A program made the position numbers and the translations under genes. 64,000 nucleotides of DNA from Nectonema munidae (taxonomy: Eukaryota > Nematomorpha > Nectonematoida > Nectonematidae), in assembly GCA_030549495.1 (NCBI GenBank), contig JAUIRK010000098.1, forward strand, positions 95,800 to 159,799, in the 5' to 3' direction. Positions 22,767 to 33,869 of the stretch are shown piece after piece (within the stretch, counting starts at the first letter, position 1; every line of letters begins with the position of its first letter). The notes under the pieces were generated by a model, which was not told where the DNA came from, made no database searches, and worked only from the letters and a program-made list of their open reading frames with translations.

Positions 22767-24968
22767 ACTCAGCGGTTCTAGGAAAAAAAAGGCCTTTCCT
22801 ACATCATACCACTTTGCAGCTTTTGTCACGCTGACATCGCTAAGCTGGCAATTTCAAAGTTGTTGCAAATCATATTGCAGTGGCATACTACTGCTACATC
22901 GCTCCTAAGGCATACAAAACCTCCCTGGAGCAATAAACAGACTTTTTGCCCGCATGCAACATCAATACAAATTTTAGAGTTTCAAAAAATAAAGCAAACA
23001 AATTTACATACAACATATCTTCATATATCTAAAATTTTCTAAAAAAATTAAAAAAATCCATTATATATCTTTTCAAATGTTATTTTATAAAATATCTATT
23101 AAAAAAATGAAATATATACATAATATCAAACTTTTTACCTTTTAATTAATTAAATATGGTAAATTAGTATAACTTTATAATAAATTGCAACATATTTTTA
23201 CCACTATAAAATTTTCAACTATATCTAAAAGATGAAATAAAACTTTATTAATTTTGAAATTATTAACAAACAGTCTATAGAAAAAGGAATATGATTGTCG
23301 TTAATTTTTAAAAAATTAATTTCATCAAACTCATTTCCTTCTATTTGAAGACTTTTAGACTTCATTATTAATGAAGAAACTTTTTTTAAATAGGAAAGAA
23401 AATTTTTTGTTTCTTTTAAAAACTTTTCTTCATCTTCTTTTGAAGCCGCTAATCTTTTCCCACATTCAATTAGGTCAATTTATTTTCTTATTTTTGTTTA
23501 TTCTTTTTTAAAAAATTCAAGAACTTCCCAAATATTTGGGTGCTCAACGGGTAATGAACTTCGTAAGCTTAAATATAAGAAAAAATGCATAACTTTTTTT
23601 GACATATAATAAATATTACCCATTATGCCAACCCTCGCAGTGATTATTAGTTCTAACTTTTCTATCAAAAACATTCCATATATTTGGAAGAAAGCACTTT
23701 AACCATGTTTTTTTCAAAATAGTTAAAAAAATCTTTCAAAAAAAATTTTTTCTTCTGGTAAAACTTTAATTCTTCTATAAATAATATCAACATAAACACA
23801 TAAATTATTAATGCTCAATAAAAGTCCAAATAAAACATTAACTTTTACTTGATTTGGAGGAAGAAACGCAAAAGACAAAATAAGTCTTACTGTAAATCGA
23901 AAAGTTTCATTCTTACAGTATTTAGTTTTAAACCCATAGTTCACTAAATTTTTATATATTGATGAAGTATAATGAAAAAAACAACCGTGATATTCACTGT
24001 TGGGATAAGCCTAATAAATAAGTAAATATAAAAAAACTAATGAATTATTAGATTACTTTCTTGGCTGCGTTGATTATTGAAATTACAAAATCTCCATTTA
24101 TGTATTTAACATTCTTTACTCCTGCCTGTTTTAATTGTTCAAAAATTTTTCTGGAAAAAATCTACCGTATTATCAAATATAATTCAGTAAAATATCTTAC
24201 AGATAAGAACATTCTTTTTTATCTGGCAAAAGGCTATACAAAATAGGTAATTAGTAGGAATGTTCCATCCACAAAAATTTCATTTATGTGGGATACCATC
24301 AAACAATAGCTAAAAATACTTAACATAAAATGAATGATATGGAAATCAAAAGTTACGTACCTCAACACATTTGCATAAAAACAAGGAAGCCTATTCTTTT
24401 GTCTCAGTTTTTAATTTATATAATTTCTAATTTTTTACCTTTACACACTTTACTAGTTTGAAGTGTGCATAACATTGTTGCTGTAACAATTCATAAATAA
24501 AAAGAAAAAATCTTACTTTCTTTTTTTTTATAATATGTGAAACCTCCAATTATTTGTACCATTTCACACAGAAAAATAAAATGAAGTAAAATAAACAAAA
24601 CAGAACCAAACAAATGAAGTAGTGAAAACAAGATGATTTGTGAAAACAGGATTTGTATATACTTACTCATACACCGAAAAATTATAGCTAATCCCAAAAT
24701 TTGCAACTTTTTCAATTATTATACATTTTACAATCCTTAGAAACTACACTGATTGAATTCAGTTCTTCCTTGTTTCCTGCATTAGAAGTTCTAATGCATG
24801 TGTTAGTAGTGGTGTAGTAGTAGCTACTAACACGACACTGCAATATGATTTGCAACAACTGCAATTATCAGCTTAGCGATGTCAGCATAACGCTTCTCTA
24901 ATTATTATCTTTTGCTGCAAAGTGGTATGATGAAGAAAAAGCCTTTTTTTTCCGCTTACCACTCAGCA
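22767..24968 (-). mobile_element. Mutator-like (MULE) transposon with long TIRs
   Basis: Element 22775-24960, flanked by a near-perfect 8-bp duplication (ACTCAGCG at 22767, ACTCAGCA at 24961). Long terminal inverted repeats of about 135-180 bp: the left contains GGAAAAAAAAGGCCTTT, CATCATACCACTTTGCAGC, GCTGACATCGCTAAGCTG and GTTGCAAATCATATTGCAGT, and the right has the same blocks in reverse complement. Long TIRs, an 8-9-bp duplication and the internal transposase agree on Mutator. It is inserted in the 3' part of the Penelope-like element. Confidence 0.85.
23430..24240 (-). pseudogene. MULE transposase remnant
   Basis: On the minus strand, in coding order: LPDKKECSYL (near 24230), FEQLKQAGVKNVKYINGDF with INAAKK (near 24130-24060), HGCFFHYTSSIYKNL (near 23990), RLILSFAFLPPNQV (near 23880), FLPNIWNVFDRKVRTNNHCE followed by GWHNG (near 23660), and HPNIWEVLEFFKKE (near 23550). 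The GCFFH and RTNN-EGWHN blocks are signatures of MULE-domain transposases. Several frame breaks and stops occur between blocks, so it is not functional. Confidence 0.85.
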
Positions 24969-25242
24969 ATCATGATGTATATATCCCACACTCTCCAACT
25001 CTCACACCAACACTAATTACCCAACTAACCTCTCTTCCAACCACACGCACACACACAACTTGGTGTTTTCTTCGTTCCTTTGTCTTTTTATTTCATTTCA
25101 ATATTCTCGGTAAGCTAAATTTTGAGTATATATATACACATCTCAACACAGTTTCATACATCCACCTCTACCAATTTTAGTACAACACATACATACCTCA
25201 CTTTATTTTATGCTTTTTATTTTTGATTTAGTTCTTGAGAAA

Positions 25243-25259
25243 GACCGTAACGGTCGAAA
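25243..25259 (+). other. Hairpin with GAAA, in the 3' region of the Penelope copy
   Basis: GACCG-TAA-CGGTC followed directly by GAAAA, preceded by TTGAGAAA. Penelope-like elements are known to carry hammerhead ribozyme motifs, whose core ends stem II-GAAA. The canonical CTGATGA part is not intact here, so at most this is a degenerate or minimal relative. Confidence 0.4.
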
Positions 25260-25300
25260 ATTTGAATTTTCAATAAAAAGTTTTGAAAAGTCGAGTTTAT

Positions 25301-25890
25301 TTCAATATTCTTTGTTTTTATTACACGTAAATATTTTTATTTGGTACCGTTTTGAAAGGCTAAATTTCTAAAATTTCTTAATCTATAGGGTTTTTTTCTT
25401 TATAAAGTTCTTGAAAACAATAGCAAAGGTGCAGATTTGTGGGAATGTGTTCTTAAAATCAGTTAAAACACAAATTATATTTAGAAAGTGTTCTGATACA
25501 GACAAAGTCCAAAAATAGTTGCTGTTTTATAAATTTTTTTTTGTATTTAAAAAATTGTCCTATGCTGAGTTTTTTAGTTTACTTTAATTAAATTTTAAAT
25601 GTTTTAGATGAAAAGTTAACTTTTTGTTTTTTTTTCAAAAAATCTTTATTTCACATATCTTTTTAAAAAATTTTTTTTTTATTTTAATTAATATTTTTTG
25701 TAATTTTTTGTGTTGGGGCATTTTTCCTAATTTTAAATTAGGGCATTTTTTCGGGAGCATTTTTACTGGGGGTTCCTACTTTTTAATTGGGGGCATTTTT
25801 TCTGCGCACCATATTCTATATGCAAATTTAATTAAAATATTTTCGCTGGAAGTATAGTATTTAAATTCACCAATTTTGTAAAAAAAAATA
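25301..25890. other. No feature seen
   Basis: AT-rich with long T runs. Nothing recognisable. Confidence 0.5.
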
Positions 25891-26231
25891 TAAAGTAGCA
25901 GTGCCCGCGCTAAAGCTAAATTTCAAGGGGGGCTGAAATGGGGCAAAGAAACACATTTGCAAAAAATTTATTTCCTATATTACTTTGCTGAAAAGCATGA
26001 AGTACTTCTGTATAAAAACCTATAGAAATCTCATATTATACATACACATACACCAGCATTTATATAGGATTATTGTATACAATTTTTGCTTATTTATTTT
26101 TCCTTTAAAAAGTGCATGGGGCAAAACCAAAAATTTTAGGGGGGGGGGGGGGAGGCAACGATTAATACAGGGGAGGAGGGGGGGGGCACGTGCCCCAAAA
26201 TTATATAGGTAGCGCGGGCACTGTAAAGTAG
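25891..26231. mobile_element. hAT-type MITE with perfect 8-bp TSD
   Basis: Element 25899-26223 (325 bp), flanked by identical duplications TAAAGTAG (25891-25898 and 26224-26231). Termini CAGTGCCCGCGCTA and TAGCGCGGGCACTG are perfect inverted repeats of 14 bp. Inside lie G-rich blocks near 25925 and 26140-26190, and a short internal inverted relation (GGGGCA/TGCCCC). No coding capacity. The 8-bp duplication and CAGTG/CACTG ends are typical of hAT. Identical flanks suggest a fairly recent insertion. Confidence 0.93.
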
Positions 26232-26856
26232 TCTTATAAATTTAGGACTTTAGGTATGAGCTGAATACACTCTATTTTAAAGGATAGCTTGAATATTTGG
26301 TCTCCCGTGGTATTTTCAGACCACTAATTTTGAAAATTGCAACAAAAAAATTTCACCCCCCCCCCCAATAATTTTGAGGATGTGCGCCCCTGGTTTTAAG
26401 AATGCTGTAATGAGGTTGGTTGCGTGGTTTATTTATGTTTTCGTGATGCAATTAACCGATCAGTCTACTCAAGGCAGCCGATTTTTATCAATTCTTTTTA
26501 AATTCCACCAAAAATTCGGTTTTGTCAACGTTCTATTTATGGAATATTGGATGTTAAAGGGTTAATAGAGAGTTTATTTTTTTTACTATTTTTTGAATTT
26601 TTATTCTGACTGCGTCACGGATAGAAAAAAAGTAAAATAAGTAATACTGTTAAAAGTTTGGGGAGTTCACATTTGATAAAGTGGAATTTTATGTCATTTT
26701 CGAATTTATTATCTTGTGTAAGAGGTTTATTGAGTAATTTTATCATTTGTGTAAAGTATAAGAATATACAAAAATTTAGATGTTAGTCGATTTGTGAAAA
26801 ATATAAAGTTTCAAGACAAAAAAGAATCGGTATCGGAATCGTACAAGACTTGAAGG
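26232..26856. other. No gene seen
   Basis: AT-rich, with a C12 run near 26356 and a short GCGCCCCTGG motif that may be another hAT end. No supported coding sequence. Confidence 0.45.
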
Positions 26857-27764
26857 CTGTCCTATCAGAGGCGTAGCCCAGCGGGGTGGGGGTGTACTTT
26901 TTCTGGCCCCTTCCAAATTCCTTTTGAATTTTTAGAATGTTTTGATATGTATGCAGTTGTTTGGCGGCCTCAATCTCTGTTAGTATATTCTTGCTAACAA
27001 AAAGAAATGTGTAGAAGATTCTTTCCTCGAACTAACATTTTGCTCAGTTGACGACTCTCTAACAACTGATATTATGCCAATACAACTAAGAAACATCGGT
27101 ATGCCAGTGTTCAATCATGCCTGCTTTCAAATTGATAAAAAAATTTTGGTGATGATGAAAATAACAACTTCCGCTTTTCTTAAGACATGATATTGCGTTT
27201 AAGTTATTTGAACAATCGAATTTGTCTTTCGCATACATTGCTATATGTTTTTGATTGATTACATTGAGTTAAGTTTAATTATCACATCACGTAAACGGAG
27301 AATTTATTGTTTCCAATAAACAAGTTATGCATCTATAACACTTTCTCGATTTTCCCATACTTTGTGGGAAGCTTTTTGCGTTTCGTCTTTTGTAAGTGAA
27401 CTACAAACTTTTTTCATAATAATAATAGAAATCTAATACGTAAATTGTATACAGGTTGACCATTAATCCGGGAAATCATGTACTTTAGCCAAGTTCTCAC
27501 AAAGAATAATGCTCGAATTTTGAAAACATATAAAACCTACGAATTTCACATATTAAAATTTGAATGACAATTGTTTTTCGCGTTTGTATTTCAAAAAATT
27601 TATTGTTTTCTTTTCAAATTGTATTGTCAGGTTTGAATAGTAAGGGTTAGTATAAATTAGGTGTGTTGTATAGAAAAAACATACAACAATGAGGAAGTCT
27701 CAATGAATTGTACAGCGGTTATGTTTGTTTATGTCGCAATATATCTATCTAAAAAGTTTCAGAA

Positions 27765-29066
27765 TCAAATTTGATCGCGAAATTAAAGTTTGAAATGTCC
27801 ACACATAGATATAATATAACTTATTTGTACGATATGAATCATCAACTGCATCTGGTAATTGTTAATGCACTGAACTACGTCAGTGATATCTCAAGATTTG
27901 TCTATGGTTTTGTTAAAAAACTTAAAGTAGTCAAAGTTTACGATGGAGAAAAATAAAAAGAATTATCGAACAAAGATGGACGGTTTTTTTTGCTTCCACA
28001 AACTCGATAATCGATAACTTTGATCAACTCATAAAAGTATTTGAAACTTGTTCAAATAATAAATCAAACCATGAGCTTAGTATCGAAGCTCAAAGCATTT
28101 TATTGCAAATTAAAAAGAAGAAGTTTATTTTCGTTTTACAACTTCTTAATAAAATTTTCAAAGTTTTGCTTCCTATCAATACATACGCACAAGTAAATCG
28201 TGCTTTTTATTTTTCAGACTCATACCGATGTGTTTTTTTTTTTAATTTTAGGCGCACAATAGTGATGCCTTTTCAACCTTGAAACTTGTGCTCTCAGTTA
28301 GATATGCATTAAGTAAAATAAGAAAGGATGTCGGAAACTTGATAAAAAAAATTGTGAGAAATATGAAACTTTTGAAGAGTTTCCATCAAAGAGAGTCAAA
28401 AAAAACTCCAAAAAAGTTTCAAGAGAGTATCGTAATGACTTCCATGGGTCAGACAAATTGTGACAATCGATCTGAGTATCTCTACATCTTCAATGAAGTC
28501 ATCGATATAATTATTGAAGAAATAAATAACTATCAAATCTTCAAAATTTTATGCATATGTTTGAATATTTAAAATTGTTCTTGATAGGTTTACATGAAGG
28601 ACAAAACAGTTTGATTAAAAGAATCGAAACCTATGGCCAAGCAGTAAAAACTTTTTGGACGTGGAGACATTAAAATTTCTTCTGAAGCATCTCGGAAATG
28701 TAGTTGACGATTATTTTGAAAGTCAGATTTTGGTTGCAAAAAACTACTTAAAAAAGGAGTTTGATGCAACAAGGCATAACTACTGTTTAAAGGATGTATT
28801 TTTAATCCTTTGAAAGATGCATTCAAAAGTGTGTACAACTTGTATGTAGGTAAAAATTTTGAAAACTTCAAAAAATAGATATTTTGAAAATAATTAATTT
28901 TTCATTCAAAGGTGCAATTACTATTGGAATCAGTACAGCTCCATGTGAAAAGTCGTTTTCCTGCCTGAAAAGAGTTTTAAGAACTCAAGGATACTTAATG
29001 CTGCATGAAAGAAAGAAGAATCTTATGCTTCTTTCGTATCTGAAAGAGTATACAAAAAAATTGTGA
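27765..29066 (+). pseudogene. hAT transposase (ZMYM/TTF-type) remnant
   Basis: Plus strand. Near 27840 the sequence MNHQLHLVIVNAL matches the conserved histidine box of ZMYM1-like hAT transposases. The C-terminal dimerisation domain is clear at 28905-29066: TIGISTAPCEKSFSCLKRVL followed by RTQGYLMLHERKKNLMLLSY, then a stop. The part in between is open only in fragments. Domesticated relatives exist, but here the frame is broken and the copy sits between hAT ends, so I call it a dead transposase. Confidence 0.82.
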
Positions 29067-29206
29067 ACAATGCAATTTTGAATTTTTTTTTCAGAAACTC
29101 CAGAAGGATTCAACTTTTTTGAAAAAAACTTCTAAAAAATTAATTTGTGTGATACTTCATCATTTCCAAATAAAAATATTAATATCATATTACTGAAATT
29201 GTTAAA

Positions 29207-30066
29207 CAGAGTTGTCAAGTCACCCGCATTGAGCTGGAGTCACCCGCAAATTGAGTTGAAATCCACCATGACCAAAATCACCCGCATAAACAGAAAAAAA
29301 TTGAAAAAAAAATTTTAAATCTCTTTTTAGGTTTTTTTAAGCTAGTTTTTATTTTGTCGGACTAAAGTGCGCTGCAAGAAAAAGCGCTACATTAATATAA
29401 AAAGATTTTCCAATTAATATTAGCTCATTTATTTTTGTTATCTCAATTATTATCTTTTCCTCAATAGTAGATAGAGTAAGTTTTTTTTTAATGTTTTGTT
29501 GCGAATTTATACTTTCAGAATTTGCAGAAGTTAAAAATAAATCATATTTAATTGATTCAGCACTGCTATAAAATAACAGATCGATATTACATATAGGTAG
29601 CACACCTATTTTATTAGTAGTAGTAACAATATACGGCCACAATAAAAATAATAGCAGTATTTAGCTAGTATTAATGACTCTGTTTAAAAATAATGTTTTT
29701 TAAGGAATTTATTGAGTTTCAAGTAGAATCGATAACAAATTATTGTGATTTAAAATATTGCAAGGGTCAAAATGACCCCTTTAGACGTTCTAGTGTTAAA
29801 ACGGTAACTAAATGATGTAGAAACCTAAATATATCCTAACCTAATGGAGTACCCCCTCCCCCAAATAAAATTTTTTTCTGGCTAGGGGCCTGCCTACATA
29901 GATATTAAGTCTATTGGAGCTATTAATCATTTCAAAGACATTTTTATTGGCTGATTTTTTTGTGAAAAAAACTGGAAAAATTAAATTTTCTCCAAAGCTT
30001 GACGAAAAATTTTCATATAATATAAATTTTCACCCGCACGACAATTTCTGAAACTTGACAGTCCTG
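29207..30066. mobile_element. Second inverted-repeat element inside the hAT copy
   Basis: Ends read CAGAGTTGTCAAGT (29207) and, reverse-complemented from the right, CAGGACTGTCAAGT (ending 30066). CACCCGCA repeats lie next to both ends. A minus-strand open frame (29349-29642) inside has no recognisable domain. No clear 8-bp duplication is visible, so the class (hAT-like) is inferred from CAG...CTG ends. Confidence 0.6.
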
Positions 30067-30189
30067 TAAAGTACATGTGCTTTAACTACATGTGCTATAT
30101 TCTTTTTTGGTAAAAATGTCTGCCCCCTCCCCCAAATTCTTTGTCTGCCCCTCAAACTTCTATTTTCTCGCTAAGCCACTGTGTCACAT

Positions 30190-31087
30190 CACTAATAATT
30201 ATCTCAGTGATACTTCTACCGATAAAAATCTCAATCCTCTTAGTTTTGTTTAACTTTGAGTATTAATTATTTGCTTTCTTTTTCAATGAATTTTATAAAT
30301 TGATGTTAAATCTTATAAGGAAATTTGGCCCAATCATTATTCTTGAAAAAATTCATAAATCTAGTTATTCAGAGGACATATTTTAAGATTTTATCAAAGT
30401 CAATTATATAACATTAACAAACATCTAGAGGATATTTGAGAACAATTTAAGAGAATGCGTTGGTATTCCATTAGAGGTGGCATTGACCAAGCTTTAAGTC
30501 TCATAGAACTCAATAAAAGTGATTTTAAAAATCAATCAAACTTATGTTCCAAATCAATTTCTTTACTTTCATTATCAAAAGACATTTACAAACTGATGGA
30601 ACAGCTAGTTGTAATCCATGTAGTTTTCCTCTTTCTAATATTATGTTTGCATTTTGTTTTTGAAACTTTAGATCTTAGACCAAAGTCTTTAGCAAGATAC
30701 GTTGAAAATTCAGTTTATGAACATGAATGAAGAATTACAAAAGCAATTTAACCTATTTGATGAACCTTTAAGCTTTAATTGAGGCCAAAAGCAGTTTACA
30801 AGACTTAGAAGTTTGACGTTTGCCACAAACTCTATACGGATTTTACACAGCAGAAAGATATTACACTACTAATCAGAAATAAGAGTATGCTAGGCTTATT
30901 CAAGGCAATTGATAATATCTACCCTTTACGCATCACTCATTATTCCCTTCTGTTCATTCTCCTTACTTGTTCGTTTATTCATTCCAGCAAAAGGTCTATT
31001 CCCTCCCTCTCCACAAGATCAAGCAGTCATATTTTTGCAAAAATATTAGAGCGCAGGAAAAAATCATTATGCCATTCATGGCGCGCA
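30190..31087. other. No gene seen; 3' flank of the SREK1IP1-like gene
   Basis: AT-rich. A plus-strand open frame at 30455-30730 shows no domain and is not supported. Confidence 0.45.
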
Positions 31088-31093
31088 TTTATT
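31088..31093 (-). promoter_or_regulatory. Polyadenylation signal AATAAA of the SREK1IP1-like gene
   Basis: AATAAA on the minus strand about 55 bases after the stop codon at 31148. Confidence 0.6.
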
Positions 31094-31147
31094 TTTTAAG
31101 TTACGCAAGTGTGCGTATATCCATATCAAAAATGTGTATAAAGATAT

Positions 31148-33315
31148 TTATATAGTACTTTTATGCTTCATTCTTTTTTTATCAACTTTCTTCTTTTTGG
31201 ATGATTTCGTATCAGAGGAAGAAGAGGAGGAGGACAACCTTTTTCTATTTTCAAATTCAAGAAAAGATTAAAAAAAAAATTTAATAAAAAAATACTTTTT
31301 CTTTCTTTTCCTAACAACTTTTTCTTTCAACTCTGTTTCTAAATGATTAAGCGAATATATCAAAAGATTTGATAAACCACAAAGTCAGCAACAATACTCG
31401 CTATTTAGTGAACAATGAAAAAAAATTAATCAATCCATTTTTATACGTTAAAGTATATTCTTAAGTTAGAATTGGAAACTATAAAAAGAATTTTAGAAGT
31501 TCTACCTATAATTGAAAAGGATTACACCCACAAATTTTGATGGAATACCAGATTAGCGAATGCTTGTGCAGCTTGTGAAAATTCGTCTACATCCGAACGG
31601 AACCACATTTTTTTAATTTTGTACCTGAGTCAAGAAAAATAAAATTGCTCACGCCAGATCCTTAGTTCCAAGTTGAAGCCTGAAGCCGCGCTGAATTTCA
31701 GGTTTTAAACGCGACCTCACTTTAAGATTCGAACTAATCAAACAAATCGCAAACTTGTTACGACTTTTATAATGATGTTTTCAACACATTGTCTCGTACA
31801 TTGCATGCTTAATTGAATAAAATATTTTTAATTATAAGCACTAGATCAATTTTAATCGATCAAAACTTCAGCAAAATTGCCTCCACTTTCATATCATTTT
31901 TTCATAAAATTGACGCGTATATTGCAGAGGAAATAGGCGCACGTGTGGTCATGATCCACAAATGTTCCGAGCAACAGCAAGACGTCTGGGAAAACTAGAA
32001 GAGTTTTTTAGCAACCATGTTAAATCATGATATTTCATGAATATGCAATCTATTTGAATGCATGTGAAATGTGTTTCTAATATTCAAAATCGAACCAGTA
32101 TACGCTCACCATGCAGTAAGTTTTATATAAAAAAAATACATGCATCCACTCATAAATCCTTAGGATTTTAACCCTCCCCATACAAGGCTGTAATGTATAT
32201 ACAACAAAACAAGTGCTATAAGGAATATCTAAAAACGTTGACACAAGCGAATTTCAAATAGACCAAAGTTCGAAAATTTAAGGACATTTTGTCAAATAAT
32301 GATGATTCAGAAAAATTTGAAATATTCGGGAGCATATGGACGACTACCATTTTTAAGATGAAGCAGTATTGATGCAAGTGATTTGCTTTTGTTATTGTTA
32401 TTACTATCAAAAAAGATTTAGAAAAAAGTAATAAAATACGTTTGCGTTTAATCATGCATTTGATCGGTATGATGAAAGAGAGAAGACACTTCGAAATAAA
32501 ATGGAGTCTTAGCTTATTATATTGCTACGACAGCTAATTTACTTCGAGATATAAAAATATTCGACTTCAAATTGAGATTAGATTTAACACGTAGAAAAGT
32601 CTCTTTTGATTCAGGATGAGAAAAGAAGTTTGCCACAAGATCAATTGTCCACACGCACATACATATATACAACTAACATCTTTACATTTATGGACTCAGA
32701 ATCAAAAAAAGTAGATAGTTTGTTGGAAAAGTTCCAAGAACATTTAAGACAAACATAAATTTTTCTCAGTCTAACAAATTTTAGATTTAAGTAAAAGGCT
32801 ACCCAGGGAGCTACCAGTTCCATATGGTGGCTGTCATTGAAGGTGATTGGCATAACACTTATTCATGGTTACCTACGAAAATTCCACACACAAACACCGT
32901 GTTCACTTTGAGGCTAGGTAATCACTCATTTTATTAATAGCCAATAGATTTTGCGTTTAATGAGATTGTTAACAGTAAGACACAACAACAGATTTTGATG
33001 TATATATATAAATGTATGATAATATTATAAACTTTAAAAATATACCTTTCTTTCTAAGTTCAACAAGAGGAGTAATAAAATTAGTTCCACCATGATCTGA
33101 ATCTACATTTTCTTCAGGCTTTGGATTCACAACGCTTAGAGCAGATTCGAGTTTATATGAAAGAAAGTTTTTACACTGAAAGGAAAGATGCCCAGCTTAA
33201 GTATTTTTGACTTTTTTATTTTCAACTTTGAAATAAGATTAAACATTACGATAGCCACACTTTTTGCATGCAATTTTGTTAGAAAGTTTCTCAGCTTTGC
33301 TCATATCTGAAATCA
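31148..33315 (-). CDS. SREK1IP1: SREK1-interacting protein 1 homologue, complete
   Basis: Nuclear splicing-associated protein; the human homologue (P18SRP) binds the SR-related factor SREK1. Four coding exons in transcript order: 33315-33249 (67 bp), 33195-33046 (150 bp), 31338-31296 (43 bp) and 31244-31148 (97 bp), giving 118 residues. Donors are GTAATG, GTATAT and GTATTT; acceptors are TTAAG, TTTAG and AATAG; all phases agree. The diagnostic CCHC knuckle CKKCGYPGHLSFQCKNF spans exons 1 and 2 (Cys-X2-Cys-X4-His-X4-Cys), almost the human sequence. Exon 2 continues with an acidic linker and LVELRKK. Exons 3 and 4 encode a Lys/Arg-rich tail with KKRLSSSSSSDTKSSKKKK, the family's serine-lysine C-terminus, ending KHKSTI-stop. 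Human is 155 residues, so the tail is shorter here. The start may be at 33315 or at the next in-frame ATG (33303). Introns 1 and 3 are only 53 and 51 bp; intron 2 is 1.7 kb and AT-rich, with no identified insert. Confidence 0.95.
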
Positions 33316-33770
33316 TATCTAAAATAAATTTAAAAAAATTTTAGGTTTAAGAGCAATCACTATTATATGATAATATGTGTAAAGAGCGTAGCAAGTTGGC
33401 TGCCTCAGAATTATGATTCATATCAAATATCATACATTAAATATTTTATTTAATCATCCTACGTTATGTGCCTGTAAGAAACATAACGGGATGGCACAAG
33501 TAGTTTCGTGAACAATGATGATCATATTCTAATTACCAAGCCTTCTAAAAAAATCTCTCCATGCTGGTCTTGGTTTTCTAATACATACATCTGTTTCTTT
33601 TGCATCGTTAGCAGATGATGCGCCCTGTACTGATTGGAAGTACCTCCGTGAAAGTATGAATTTCTAATGGATTGTCAAGCTTTTTTAAGATTAATATGAT
33701 TCTTGGAGGCTTTAATAAAATCTTCTTGGAAGCTCTTGAACGGATTCAAAACTTTTTAGAGCTTTTTCAT
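33316..33770. other. 5' flank of the SREK1IP1-like gene
   Basis: A TTTATTTTAG sequence directly precedes the start codon on the minus strand and could be the acceptor of a 5' UTR intron. No other feature supported. Confidence 0.45.
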
Positions 33771-33869
33771 CCTTTAATCTTTACTCGATTATTTTGAATT
33801 ACTCAAGACTCGTCTCTAAAATTATCACAGATATTATATTTCTGAATTGCGGCAAAAATCTAAAAACAT

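Larger units (their letters stand above)
21492..25300 (+). mobile_element. Penelope-like element, interrupted
   Basis: A Penelope-like retroelement with reverse transcriptase and GIY-YIG endonuclease on the plus strand. It is 5' truncated and interrupted downstream of its coding end by a Mutator-like insertion (22775-24960). It resumes at 24969 with a CA-rich 3' region that ends near the hairpin at 25243 and an AATAAA-like sequence. The copy is broken in about two places in its coding part. Confidence 0.82.
26857..30189 (+). mobile_element. hAT transposon, decayed, with nested insert
   Basis: Termini CAGAGGCGTAGCCCAGC (26865) and, reverse-complemented at the right, CAGTGGCTTAGCGAG (ending 30181). 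Flanking octamers TGTCCTAT (26857-26864) and TGTCACAT (30182-30189) match at six of eight positions, consistent with an old hAT target duplication. Length 3.3 kb. It contains a plus-strand transposase remnant and, near its 3' end, a second inverted-repeat insertion at 29207-30066. Confidence 0.8.

Noticed and set aside
28884-29066. Domesticated hAT-derived host gene (ZMYM-like)
   Set aside because: The frame is broken upstream and the sequence lies between hAT termini with a degenerate 8-bp duplication, so it is a dead transposon.
30455-30730. 91-codon plus-strand open frame downstream of the SREK1IP1-like gene
   Set aside because: No domain, and composition like the surrounding AT-rich DNA.
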